Positions 52,731 to 61,113 of a DNA stretch of 64,000 nt are shown here, piece after piece; position 1 is the first letter of the stretch; the number at the start of each line of letters is the position of its first letter. The position numbers were made by a program, and so were the translations under genes. The notes below the pieces were generated by a model, which saw nothing but the letters and a program-made list of their open reading frames with translations, ran no database searches and was not told where the DNA came from. The stretch lies in assembly GCA_041660045.1 (NCBI GenBank), contig JBAZXA010000001.1, positions 682,001 to 746,000 on the forward strand, in the 5' to 3' direction. Source of the DNA: WM-3-3 sp041660045 (GTDB lineage: Bacteria; Pseudomonadota; Gammaproteobacteria; Methylococcales; Methylomonadaceae).

Positions 52731-53648
52731 CTAATCCGGTATGCTCATAGTCCCTTCGGCAACCATCACCGCAGATCCACCCACCCGTAGAGTTAACTCA
52801 TCAGTACCTTTATGGTCCATTTCCAAATTCAGCAAACTGCGACGAATTTTCTCAACGCCCCGATCTACGCTAAACGCGTAAGTGCCTTTTTGCATAAATT
52901 CAAAAGAGCATAGATAGGATGCGAATGCCGGCATGGCATTACCCACGGGCGGATCCTCATGCATTCCGATACGCGAACCCAATAAGCGGGCATGAAAATC
53001 CGATTCAGGATGGGCTGTTTTAGGTGCAAATAACAATATTTCCTGGGCTGCGGTTTGCGGCGCGCTAGAATGGCTCCAATTGGCATAGTTAAAACGTGCT
53101 TTGATAACGCTCTCATACCGCAAAACCGGTACAATCAGATATGGAAAACCACAAGATACCAAACGCGGATGATATTTTTTATTGTCAAACTCACTGACCG
53201 TAATTGATAAAAAACTGGCTAGCTCCTCTAGGGATGGAGAGAATAGATCAATAATGGCACTGGTTTTACGGGTAAATTGAATAAACGTGGTAACACCCTT
53301 TTGGCTAGAAATATTCACTTCTACAGGCCCTGCATTTTGTTCAAAAATCACTGACGTTAAAGGATCTGTGAGCGGTATTGCCCCTATACTCGCCAAAACA
53401 AAAGCTGTGGCAATGGTAGGATGTCCAGCAAAATCAATTTCATGTTGAGGATTGAATACCCGCATGGCATAAGTGGCATTACTTTGATCTTTCTTGGTGA
53501 TGAATACTGTTTCTGACAAATTTAACTCACGCGCGCATAATTGCATTTGCTCGTTTTTTAAGTTTTCAGCTTCCGGGAAAACCGCAATTTGGGCACCGCC
53601 AAAAATTTTTTGGGTAAACACATCAGCCATATAATACGGATATTTCAT
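52731..53648 (-). CDS. PhzF family isomerase-like protein
   Basis: 305-aa protein of the PhzF phenazine biosynthesis-like family with two diaminopimelate-epimerase-like folds. Family blocks: DVFTQKIFGGAQIAVFPEA (~9-27), LNLSETVFI with the catalytic Glu (~43-51), FNPQHEIDFAGHPTIATAFVL (~65-85) and the NAMPAFASYL region (~240-249). Members are isomerases or of unknown function; no phenazine genes are near. It overlaps nirD by four bases, so it is part of the nirBD transcript, an unexpected position. Confidence 0.88.
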   Translation of the reverse strand: MKYPYYMADVFTQKIFGGAQIAVFPEAENLKNEQMQLCARELNLSETVFITKKDQSNATYAMRVFNPQHEIDFAGHPTIATAFVLASIGAIPLTDPLTSVIFEQNAGPVEVNISSQKGVTTFIQFTRKTSAIIDLFSPSLEELASFLSITVSEFDNKKYHPRLVSCGFPYLIVPVLRYESVIKARFNYANWSHSSAPQTAAQEILLFAPKTAHPESDFHARLLGSRIGMHEDPPVGNAMPAFASYLCSFEFMQKGTYAFSVDRGVEKIRRSLLNLEMDHKGTDELTLRVGGSAVMVAEGTMSIPD

Positions 53649-53983
53649 GAACTTGCCTCCTGGCCTATCAGCACTCTAGCGTTATCAATCCGAACTGGAA
53701 ATACGGGTATGCTTACTGTGTCATCTTCCAAACAAGCACCAGTGATTAAATTAAAATGCTGTTTATACATCGGTGATGCAACTACCAGTTGCCCGCCTAT
53801 ATCTCCAATTAAACCACGTGACAAAATATTCGTTTTGCTAAAGGGATCGTGGTTGCTAAGCGCATAAACTTGCGACTCTTTTACGATGAAAAAAATTGCA
53901 ACCTGCTGATTATTTACCAATGCACAAACACCTGAATCCGGTTGTAAATCATCCGTTCCGCACACATCTATCCACTCCATCAT
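53645..53983 (-). CDS. nirD: Nitrite reductase small subunit
   Basis: 112-aa Rieske-fold small subunit of NAD(P)H-dependent assimilatory nitrite reductase. Typical NirD segments: ALSNHDPFSKTNILSRGLIGD (~40-60) and VASPMYKQHFNLITGACLED (~66-85). As in other NirD, the Rieske cysteine/histidine ligands are absent, so no [2Fe-2S] cluster is expected. Overlaps nirB and phzF by four bases each. Confidence 0.95.
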   Translation of the reverse strand: MMEWIDVCGTDDLQPDSGVCALVNNQQVAIFFIVKESQVYALSNHDPFSKTNILSRGLIGDIGGQLVVASPMYKQHFNLITGACLEDDTVSIPVFPVRIDNARVLIGQEASS

Positions 53984-56514
53984 TCGGCCACCTCAAGCAA
54001 TTTAAAATGCTCACGCTCATCTTCATTAGCGGGACGGATTTGTCCCCGCTCTTGTACAAACACAACATTGTCATCGGTCTTATCGCTATTAACGAAATGC
54101 CTAAATCGTTTCAATTTATCTTCACTGGCAATTGTTGTTTTCCATTCACACTGATAGGTATCAATCACATATTGCATTTGCTGCTCTAATTGGCTGCAGA
54201 TGCCCAATTTATCGTCTATGACAACGGATTTTAGATAATCCAGACCGCCCTCCATATTTTCCATCCATACTGATGTACGTTGTAAACGGTCTGCCGTACG
54301 CACATAAAAACTTAAAAACCGGTCGATGTATTGGATTAAGGTTGCTTTATCCAAACCGGTTGCAAATAAATCAGCGTGTCTTGGCTTCATGCCACCATTA
54401 CCACAAACATATAAGTTCCAGCCATTTTCGGTAGCGATCACACCAACATCTTTACCCTGTGCTTCCGCGCATTCCCGGGTGCAGCCAGACACAGCAAATT
54501 TAATTTTGTGGGGCGAACGCAAGCCTTTATAGCGATTTTCCAATTCCACCGCTAAGCCGACACTGTCATCAATGCCATAGCGGCACCACGTGCTGCCGAC
54601 ACAAGATTTAACCGTGCGTAATGATTTCCCATAAGCATGCCCAGACTCAAAACCTGCATCTATCAGCTCTTTCCAAATTAACGGTAATTGTTCTACCCTG
54701 GCGCCAAATAAGTCTACCCGTTGCCCTCCCGTTATCTTGGTGTAAAGTTGGTATTTTTTTCCAACTTGGCCTAAAGCGATCAGCATATCTGGGCTAATTT
54801 CACCACCCGTAATGCGTGGCACTACGGAATAAGTACCATCTTTTTGCATATTGGCTAAAAAGGTATCATTTGTGTCTTGTAAACTAAGGTGCTCTTTGGC
54901 CAAGATAAATTCATTCCATTGCGTGGCCAATATGGATCCAACAGCCGGTTTACAAACATCACAACCATAGCCTTTACCATGTTTAGCTAATAAGTCAGCA
55001 AAAGTTTTTATTTCTTCGACACGGATCAGGTTGAACAAATCTTGTCGGGTGTAGGGAAAGTGTTCGCAAATATCGGTATTAACTTCATAGCCATGCTTAG
55101 TCAATTCGCTGTTTAATACCGACTTTAGCAATGGTAAACAACCACCACAGCCTGTACCGGCTTTAGTCCCCTCTTTTAAGGCATTGACGGAAGTGCAGCC
55201 AGCTTCTACCGCTGCGCAAATTGCACCTTTATTTACATCGTAACAAGAACAAATTTGTGCCGATGCCGGTAAAGCATCAGGCCCTAAGCCTACTGATTCA
55301 TCCGAACGGTGAGGCAAAATCAATGCATCTGGATTTTCTGGTAATTCTATGCCGTTCAGACAATATTGTAATAAAGTGCTATAACCCGATGCTTCGCCTA
55401 CCAATACTGCGCCCAGCAATAATTTTTTATCGGCACTAACAACTAGACGCTTATAAATTTCTGCTGCGCCATTTTGGTAGGTATACACCATTGCACCCTG
55501 GGTTTTGGCGTGGGCATCACCAATACTAGCAACATCAACCCCCATTAACTTTAGCTTGGTGCTCATGTCCGCGCCGGTAAAACTAACTGTATCACCAGCT
55601 AAATCAGCAACAACCGTCCTTGCCATCGCATAGCCTGGAGCCACTAGACCATAAATCATGCCGTTCCAAAGCGCGCATTCGCCTATTGCGTAAATATCAG
55701 GGTCAGAAGTACAACATTGATTATTAATCACAATACCGCCTCTAGGGCCTATTTCTAGTCCACAGTCACGGGCAAGATCATCTCTGGGGCGGATGCCCGC
55801 TGAAAACAAGACCACATCTGTTTCCAATTCTTCACCATCAGCAAAACACATTTTATTAACACAATGGTCACCACTGGTAATGAGGCTGGTATTTGTACTG
55901 GTATGCACTGTTACGCCTAGAGCTTCAATCTTGCGCCGTAGCATGGCGCCTCCAGCGTCGTCTAGTTGAACTGCCATCAAACGCGGTGCGAATTCAACCA
56001 CGTGGGTTTCTAGCCCTAAGTCTTTCAAGGCTTTGGCCGCTTCTAAGCCTAACAGGCCACCCCCAACCACTGTGCCAATTTTGCCGTTGACAGCGGCCGC
56101 TTGCATCGCTTCCAGATCTTCTATAGTACGGTATACCAAGCAGTTTTGGCGATCTGCACCAGGAACTGGCGGCACAAAAGGGTACGACCCTGTCGCCAAA
56201 ACAAGTTTATCGTAAGATATCGTGATACCTTTTTCTGACGTGACTATTTTGTTTTCCCGATCAATTTTTACAGCTTTGTCACCAATGTGAATGTTAATGC
56301 CGTGTTCATCAAAAAAACCTTCTGCAACAAGGGATAAGTCTTGCGCAGACTTTCCAGAAAAGAATTCTGACAAATGAACGCGGTCATAAGCAGGCCTTGG
56401 CTCTTCGCAAAAGGTAATAATTTCATAATTGTCCTTAACTGGGTTTGCCACCAAGCTAGATAAAAAGTTTTGGCCAACCATGCCATTACCAATGACGACT
56501 ATTGTTTTTTTCAT
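53980..56514 (-). CDS. nirB: Nitrite reductase large subunit
   Basis: 844-aa NirB, which reduces nitrite to ammonium with NAD(P)H, FAD, iron-sulfur clusters and sirohaem. FAD motif VVIGNGMVGQNF (~5-16), NAD motif VVGGGLLGLEAAKAL (~150-164), a BFD [2Fe-2S] domain CSCYDVNKG...GTGCGGC (~425-460), a second BFD-like segment (~485-530), and the sirohaem/[4Fe-4S] domain with CVGSTWCRYG (Cys-x5-Cys) and GCTRECAEA (Cys-x3-Cys). Length is typical. Expression is probably controlled by the leader attenuator at 56547-56675. Confidence 0.96.
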   Translation of the reverse strand: MKKTIVVIGNGMVGQNFLSSLVANPVKDNYEIITFCEEPRPAYDRVHLSEFFSGKSAQDLSLVAEGFFDEHGINIHIGDKAVKIDRENKIVTSEKGITISYDKLVLATGSYPFVPPVPGADRQNCLVYRTIEDLEAMQAAAVNGKIGTVVGGGLLGLEAAKALKDLGLETHVVEFAPRLMAVQLDDAGGAMLRRKIEALGVTVHTSTNTSLITSGDHCVNKMCFADGEELETDVVLFSAGIRPRDDLARDCGLEIGPRGGIVINNQCCTSDPDIYAIGECALWNGMIYGLVAPGYAMARTVVADLAGDTVSFTGADMSTKLKLMGVDVASIGDAHAKTQGAMVYTYQNGAAEIYKRLVVSADKKLLLGAVLVGEASGYSTLLQYCLNGIELPENPDALILPHRSDESVGLGPDALPASAQICSCYDVNKGAICAAVEAGCTSVNALKEGTKAGTGCGGCLPLLKSVLNSELTKHGYEVNTDICEHFPYTRQDLFNLIRVEEIKTFADLLAKHGKGYGCDVCKPAVGSILATQWNEFILAKEHLSLQDTNDTFLANMQKDGTYSVVPRITGGEISPDMLIALGQVGKKYQLYTKITGGQRVDLFGARVEQLPLIWKELIDAGFESGHAYGKSLRTVKSCVGSTWCRYGIDDSVGLAVELENRYKGLRSPHKIKFAVSGCTRECAEAQGKDVGVIATENGWNLYVCGNGGMKPRHADLFATGLDKATLIQYIDRFLSFYVRTADRLQRTSVWMENMEGGLDYLKSVVIDDKLGICSQLEQQMQYVIDTYQCEWKTTIASEDKLKRFRHFVNSDKTDDNVVFVQERGQIRPANEDEREHFKLLEVAE

Positions 56515-56546
56515 GAGGAACCTCTAAAGGTTTATAAATTAAAGAC

Positions 56547-56594
56547 AAAAAAAAACGCCGACCCAACAAATATATAAATATCGTAGGGTAGACG
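56547..56594 (-). terminator. Attenuator terminator in the nirB leader
   Basis: On the minus strand CGTCTACCCTAC pairs with GTTGGGTCGGCG (two mismatches, one G-U), followed directly by nine T (A-run at 56547-56555). It is a standard intrinsic terminator 33 bases upstream of the nirB start codon. Confidence 0.75.
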
Positions 56595-56630
56595 CCGTTG
56601 TCTATCATGTTCATCGGTGAACTTTTGGGA

Positions 56631-56646
56631 GCTCCTCCGTTGGAGC
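56631..56646 (-). promoter_or_regulatory. ANTAR-type hexaloop hairpin in the nirB leader
   Basis: Minus strand: GCTCC, loop AACGGA, GGAGC. The six-base loop has A at position 1 and G at position 4, the signature of RNA hairpins bound by ANTAR antiterminators such as NasR and NasT. It lies between the leader start and the terminator, as expected for nitrate-responsive antitermination. Confidence 0.6.
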
Positions 56647-56861
56647 ACTATATGTAGAATTTAAAGCAAATTCTATGCCTTGTTATGGGAAGCTAAGCTA
56701 GATGCTCTAAAAACCAAGGGAATCAATCATGATTTCTAAAGCAGGGTTGTTTCATCTGATGATAAGCCTGTCAAAAAATACCTCAAAATCTGAACTTTTC
56801 TAACCAATACAGTGCACTTTAAAGCCACTTTGGTGCAGAATAAAAGCCATCACCTTAAGCC

Positions 56862-57794
56862 TTAAGTCATAGCACTTACATTCTTAATTATCTCTTCCAG
56901 TGGCACTAGATTTAGTTTTATCCTGAACAAAATGGCATGATTCTCCAAAAGACCATAGCATTCATAGGTGCGCAATAAGATATTAGTATGATTTAAGGTA
57001 TTTTTAGGGGACTCTGGAAGCTGTTTGACTAAAATATGTAACTTATCATTATTTTTAATTTGCCCGACTAAAAATCGGTCGATAGAAATATCGTGGGAGG
57101 TATACACCATTGGGTTTGCCTTAAAATCATGAGCTTCTAATTGCGCCTTCTCCAATAGCGCACCCGAAGTCAAGCTACAGGGAAATACTTCAGGATAATT
57201 GGCAACATGTGTCAATTCATCAAAATAATCGGATTGTTCAGCCAGAGAACCCGATAAAAAGTTTTTCACATTGCCGTCATGCATCCATTTACGTTTTAAA
57301 AAAAACTCTGTCCCAGGTACAAAAGAGACATCAGGCAGTTTATTCAAGTCCGGTAAGGCCGTTAAATCAGTACGCCCTAAAAATAAAGGGTATCGGGTTT
57401 CTTTCTTATAACCCAACAGGATAGTACGCCCCATTGCTTTAATAGAAATCCGATTGGTTAACGTTAAATCGGGAATAGTTTTTATTAAGGTCTTTTTTAT
57501 ATCAAGCGAGAGTTCTTGGCGAGGCCGTAATGCATTGACAAAGATAATTTGGTAATTACTGTAACGCAGTTGTTTATCCGTTATGATTTGCTCTTCATGA
57601 TGGGCATCACGATACAAACGCATTTGATATTCAATTAACGTATTCAGCTGAAAGCCTAAAACTATAGGCCCTTTAAAAGGATTATGGGTTATTTGCAGCC
57701 ACTTATGCTTGTCATGGAAAAGATTAAAATCATCCGATGCGTTGCGCGCCACTTCAATATGAATTTGTTCAAAAGTAAATAGCTGCTCTTTCAT
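56862..57794 (-). CDS. Putative MaoC/hotdog-like protein
   Basis: 310-aa soluble protein that I do not firmly recognise. The segment ARNASDDFNLFHDKHKW...GPIVLGFQ (~16-49) resembles the MaoC dehydratase hotdog active site (A.xSGDxNxxHxD...GxIxHG), and the length would allow two hotdog units. The second half has no clear catalytic motif. Such proteins act on acyl-CoA or acyl carrier protein substrates in lipid or polyketide metabolism. It neighbours a fatty acid hydroxylase gene on the same strand, 176 bases away from it. Confidence 0.5.
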   Translation of the reverse strand: MKEQLFTFEQIHIEVARNASDDFNLFHDKHKWLQITHNPFKGPIVLGFQLNTLIEYQMRLYRDAHHEEQIITDKQLRYSNYQIIFVNALRPRQELSLDIKKTLIKTIPDLTLTNRISIKAMGRTILLGYKKETRYPLFLGRTDLTALPDLNKLPDVSFVPGTEFFLKRKWMHDGNVKNFLSGSLAEQSDYFDELTHVANYPEVFPCSLTSGALLEKAQLEAHDFKANPMVYTSHDISIDRFLVGQIKNNDKLHILVKQLPESPKNTLNHTNILLRTYECYGLLENHAILFRIKLNLVPLEEIIKNVSAMT

Positions 57795-57970
57795 AGTAAT
57801 GACAGACTCAAACGTTGAAACAAAAAAATGGTAATTTTAAGCTGATTTTTTCGGCAATCACATGCTCACCTTAAAAAACGCCCTCAATCCTACCTTGAAG
57901 CGCTACGCCCCATGCTCAAGCAGTAGCAAAAGCGTATCAATCTTAGGGTTATCGCTTTCACCAATCAACG

Positions 57971-58831
57971 CTAGTGAAAAGGATAAATTAACTGCTGAGG
58001 AAATTTAGCTGGAAATGCTTGGTCATGTATAAAGCCTAAAGTCTCATCGCGCCCATCTTTAGGTATATACGCAGTGGCAAACAAATAATCCCAAAGGCTT
58101 AAAGTTATGCCAAAATTGACACCATAACGACGTGGCTGGGCATAAGCGTGATGCCAAATATGCATTACAGGGTTATTCAGCAAATACTTTAGCGGGCCAT
58201 AACTTATAGCTAAATTTGAATGGTTTAAATGGCCAATTGTTAAGGTAAAAATCTGGATTAAAAACACATCACTAAGCTTAAAACCAATTAGCCCTAGAGG
58301 TATATATTGTAATGTACTATAAAAAACAATTTCCATAGGATGGAAACGGAAATGCGCCGCAAAACCCATTTCTTTAACTGAATGATGTACCTTGTGAAAT
58401 TGCCACAGCCAAGAAACCCGATGTAATAAGCGATGGATATTCCATTGTATAAAATCAGTAACTAAAAATAAAACTAGTAATTGCAACCAATTAGGCCACT
58501 GTTGTAGATTAATCAACGGCCTTAGAGTTATACCAAAGGCCGCCGAGTTTCTAATAAAAAACTGCTCAGCTACATTAGCCACCGCTGCGTATATCAGCAG
58601 CGGAAAAATAATGCTATTGAAGAAAAGATAAAAGCCATCTAGCCAAAAATCTTTTCTAAACATGCCTTGGCCGGTACGCCAAGGAAAAAAAACTTCTAAG
58701 CCCCAGACCATTACGGAAATGGCCATCAATCGCCAAAATGGGCTTTTGTAAGTAGGATGGGAAATATCTTCGATTAAATAATTCCCAAAACCCCGATAAG
58801 CATCCATAGCAATATCAAGATAATTTTCCAT
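57971..58831 (-). CDS. Fatty acid hydroxylase/sterol desaturase family protein
   Basis: 286-aa membrane di-iron oxygenase. Four membrane spans (~30-50, ~72-95, ~115-135, ~172-195) and the histidine clusters HRLLH (~134-138), HKVHH (~149-153), HLNHSN (~207-212) and HIWHH (~232-236) that ligate two irons. Members hydroxylate or desaturate fatty acids, sterols or hopanoids; methanotrophs make sterols and hopanoids, so a lipid role is plausible but not shown. Single gene upstream of the hotdog-like gene's region. Confidence 0.9.
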   Translation of the reverse strand: MENYLDIAMDAYRGFGNYLIEDISHPTYKSPFWRLMAISVMVWGLEVFFPWRTGQGMFRKDFWLDGFYLFFNSIIFPLLIYAAVANVAEQFFIRNSAAFGITLRPLINLQQWPNWLQLLVLFLVTDFIQWNIHRLLHRVSWLWQFHKVHHSVKEMGFAAHFRFHPMEIVFYSTLQYIPLGLIGFKLSDVFLIQIFTLTIGHLNHSNLAISYGPLKYLLNNPVMHIWHHAYAQPRRYGVNFGITLSLWDYLFATAYIPKDGRDETLGFIHDQAFPAKFPQQLIYPFH

Positions 58832-58895
58832 CGTTAGTTTCCGCCTCTGGCTAAATTAATCTAACATAATACCAAGATCATGCTGATTTGCCAGG

Positions 58896-59690
58896 TTAAC
58901 AACTAACCACTTCTGCAACCCAACCATCTCGCAACCAAGCTTGTAAAAAACCTGCAACATTAACAACAACTTGATCTTCATCTAAGGATTGGCATAGCTC
59001 AGTACAGACTTGACTAAAACTATTCCCCGCCATAAAAGCCTTTAAACAAATAGCCTCATGCTCTGGCAATAAACGGAACAGCAACTTCAACTGATGTCGC
59101 CATATAATCCAATCCTGTAATTGATCATTTTTAGTTACCGCAGGCAGCGCTTGCTTTTGATTTGAAGCCTCCCAAACTTCTGGAATATTAAACTCAAACG
59201 CCAATTGGCGCAAAGAAGGATGAAATTGTAATTTTAATCCTGGCCATGTACTAACCTCTATTGCCGCTAAGTGGGAAAAATCAACTAATGCCGTTTCAAG
59301 AGCATCAAACGCTTCACTCAAAGCCCATTCGAAAGCGGCTAACTCTGCCAGTCCACCTTGTGTTTTGTAAGGCGGGGTTTGCTGCAAAAATAAGGCTAAA
59401 TTTCGACCAAACCAGCGAATAGAATATTGGTCTGATGGTGATTCATCAATATAAGCCCGCGCCATAGTATCAAAACCCGCATCTCCTAGGCTATCTAGCA
59501 AAGCTGGATAATCCGACAACAAGGCCTCAATTAAACGTAACCGGTAAGCGTCGGTATAGACCTTAAAACGCTCTTTTGCTGAAGCTTGTGCAGTATTAAT
59601 AATAAAACTGGGGACTTCCGCTTCTAATTTGAATACCGCAGATTGGAATGATTTTTGTAGCTCCTGTAACGTTAAAGTTTGTTTAATCAT
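58896..59690 (-). CDS. bufC: Bufferin maturation partner protein (DUF2063)
   Basis: 264-aa DUF2063 protein. The N-terminal domain (~1-100) has the family pattern AYRLRLIEALLSDYPALLDSLGDAGFDTMARAYI; the C-terminal part has an HrvA-like fold. In bufferin clusters this protein partners the DUF692 oxidase and helps it recognise the peptide. It overlaps bufB by four bases. Assignment rests on the domain and the bufA-bufB context. Confidence 0.88.
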   Translation of the reverse strand: MIKQTLTLQELQKSFQSAVFKLEAEVPSFIINTAQASAKERFKVYTDAYRLRLIEALLSDYPALLDSLGDAGFDTMARAYIDESPSDQYSIRWFGRNLALFLQQTPPYKTQGGLAELAAFEWALSEAFDALETALVDFSHLAAIEVSTWPGLKLQFHPSLRQLAFEFNIPEVWEASNQKQALPAVTKNDQLQDWIIWRHQLKLLFRLLPEHEAICLKAFMAGNSFSQVCTELCQSLDEDQVVVNVAGFLQAWLRDGWVAEVVSC

Positions 59691-60526
59691 GCAGCCAACT
59701 CCAACGATTTAGCTATTTGTTTAGCTACCTTAAGTTCTTCCAAAAGCTCTTCAAATTCAGGGATATTGTCATCACGTTCTATCATTGTCGATATGACCCC
59801 AAACCGATGCAATGCGGACTCATACAAAGACCAAACCGGATCAATAACCGAATCCCCGTGGCTATCAATAATGATATGGTCAAGCTTTAGGTGGCCTGCT
59901 AAATGAAACTGTTGCACACGGTTTACCGGAATATTCTGTAAATAGACTAGCGGGTCAAAGCCATGATTGTAAGCACTGACATAAATATTATTAATGTCTA
60001 ACAAAATTAAACAATCCGCCCTTTCAGCCACTTCCCGCAGAAAATCCCATTCTTGCATTTCTGAGTGTGTATAGTTTATGTAACTGGAGACATTTTCTAA
60101 CAAAATCTTACGGCCTAAAAAGTCTTGTACTTTTTTAACGCGTTCTACGACATGCAGCAATGCTTCTTCGGTATAAGGCAATGGCAATAAATCATGCATA
60201 TTGATACCCCCAATACCCGTCCAGCAGAGATGGTCTGATATCCAGGCGGGCTCAATACGGGAAGCTAAAGCCCTTACTTTCTGCAAATAATTAAAATTTA
60301 CAGGATCTGTTGATCCTATAGAAAGCGACACCCCGTGCATAACCATTGGATAATGGGCTCGGATGCTATCGAGATAATATAATGGCTTGCCGCCATCTAC
60401 TAAATAATTTTCAGTAATCACTTCAAACCAGTCAACGGCAGGCTTATCTGCCAGAATTGTTTGATAGTGATCTTTGCGTAGACCTAAACCGAAGCCCAGG
60501 TAAGGGCGCTGTTCCATAACAGACAT
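59687..60526 (-). CDS. bufB: Bufferin-modifying multinuclear iron oxidase (DUF692)
   Basis: 279-aa DUF692 (MNIO) TIM-barrel oxidase. Metal ligand segments are all present: WFEVITENY (~33-41), MHGVSLSIGS (~63-72), ISDHLCW (~95-101), LLENVSSY (~141-148), LLDINNIYVSAYNHG (~174-188), QFHLAGH (~206-212) and DSHGD (~221-225), followed by IERDDNIP. In known bufferin systems the enzyme modifies peptide cysteines into copper-binding heterocycles. ATG at 60526 with GAGG upstream. It follows bufA after a hairpin at 60563-60586. Confidence 0.93.
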   Translation of the reverse strand: MSVMEQRPYLGFGLGLRKDHYQTILADKPAVDWFEVITENYLVDGGKPLYYLDSIRAHYPMVMHGVSLSIGSTDPVNFNYLQKVRALASRIEPAWISDHLCWTGIGGINMHDLLPLPYTEEALLHVVERVKKVQDFLGRKILLENVSSYINYTHSEMQEWDFLREVAERADCLILLDINNIYVSAYNHGFDPLVYLQNIPVNRVQQFHLAGHLKLDHIIIDSHGDSVIDPVWSLYESALHRFGVISTMIERDDNIPEFEELLEELKVAKQIAKSLELAA

Positions 60527-60562
60527 AAACGCCTCGTCATAAAATTATGGTTGCTATAAAGA

Positions 60563-60586
60563 AAGGGGCGGTTTTACCCGCCCCTT
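60563..60586 (-). terminator. GC-rich hairpin between bufA and bufB
   Basis: AAGGGGCGG and CCGCCCCTT form a 9-bp stem with a 6-base loop, followed on the minus strand by TCTTTAT. It lies between the bufA stop and bufB start, so it is probably a partial terminator or 3'-end protector that gives more bufA than bufBC transcript. Confidence 0.65.
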
Positions 60587-60610
60587 ATCCTGTTCTAAAT
60601 AACGAGTTTT

Positions 60611-60880
60611 TTACTTAGCAGGGGCTTCGACTTTACCACCTTTAGCAGTGCATTCTTCTTCAGTAGTGGCAACAAATCCTTTGCCTTTACAAGCATTTTG
60701 ACCTTTACAAGCATTAGATGCAGTTTTGCATTCAGAGTGGCCTTTGCACTCGTTAATGCCACCGCAATGTACTTTTGCTTCTTTTGCACCATCGTGCTCA
60801 GCCGCCATAACAGGGCCTGCAACAAACAAAGAAGCTACAGCAGTTGCCAATAATAATCCTGATGCATTAGTTGATTTCAT
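60611..60880 (-). CDS. bufA: Bufferin precursor peptide (six-Cys type)
   Basis: 89-aa exported peptide. Signal peptide 1-26 (ends VMA), AGGA ribosome-binding site. The mature part has six cysteines at 39, 45, 51, 58, 64 and 77 in the pattern VHCGGINECKGHSECKTAS and CKGQNACKGKG, matching the bufferin-like metallophore family. In known bufferins, the cysteines are modified by BufB and the peptide binds copper in the periplasm. It sits directly upstream of bufB and bufC. I infer a copper-buffering role; other metals are possible. Confidence 0.9.
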   Translation of the reverse strand: MKSTNASGLLLATAVASLFVAGPVMAAEHDGAKEAKVHCGGINECKGHSECKTASNACKGQNACKGKGFVATTEEECTAKGGKVEAPAK

Positions 60881-60987
60881 AGTTGTTTTCCTAATTTTAT
60901 GTTTAAACTAAAGATAAATTTGCTGCTTTGGCTTCCTGCCTAACAACAATGGTAATGTCCCCGATTTAAGAGGATTTAAAATTGCAC

Positions 60988-61113
60988 TCAATCGTGCAAC
61001 ATAGGCGCAGCCAACCTTTGCCACGCCTGATGTTTGTCAGCCAATACCGTGCAGGTATTTTCGCTGCAAGTTAACTTACAGCTTAAACAAGCTGGTTTTT
61101 TTGTATTTGTCAT
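60988..61113 (-). CDS. Candidate 41-aa Cys-rich protein upstream of bufA
   Basis: Minus-strand frame from ATG at 61113 to TGA at 60988. It encodes a basic N-terminus followed by four cysteines at 9, 12, 16 and 21 (ACLSCKLTC, then NTCTVL) and a helical C-terminus with a Trp. An in-frame stop lies just upstream of the ATG. No clear Shine-Dalgarno is present. The CxxCxxxCx4C pattern next to a metallophore operon is suggestive, but translation is unproven. Confidence 0.35.
   Translation of the reverse strand: MTNTKKPACLSCKLTCSENTCTVLADKHQAWQRLAAPMLHD

Larger units (their letters stand above)
56515..56861 (-). promoter_or_regulatory. nirB leader region
   Basis: About 350 bases between nirB and the next gene. 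Read on the minus strand, it contains in order an AT-rich hairpin (56655-56675), a hexaloop hairpin (56631-56646), a small hairpin GTTCA-N4-TGAAC (56609-56622) and an intrinsic terminator (56547-56594), then the nirB start 33 bases later. This layout indicates transcription attenuation upstream of the nitrite/nitrate genes. Confidence 0.65.
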
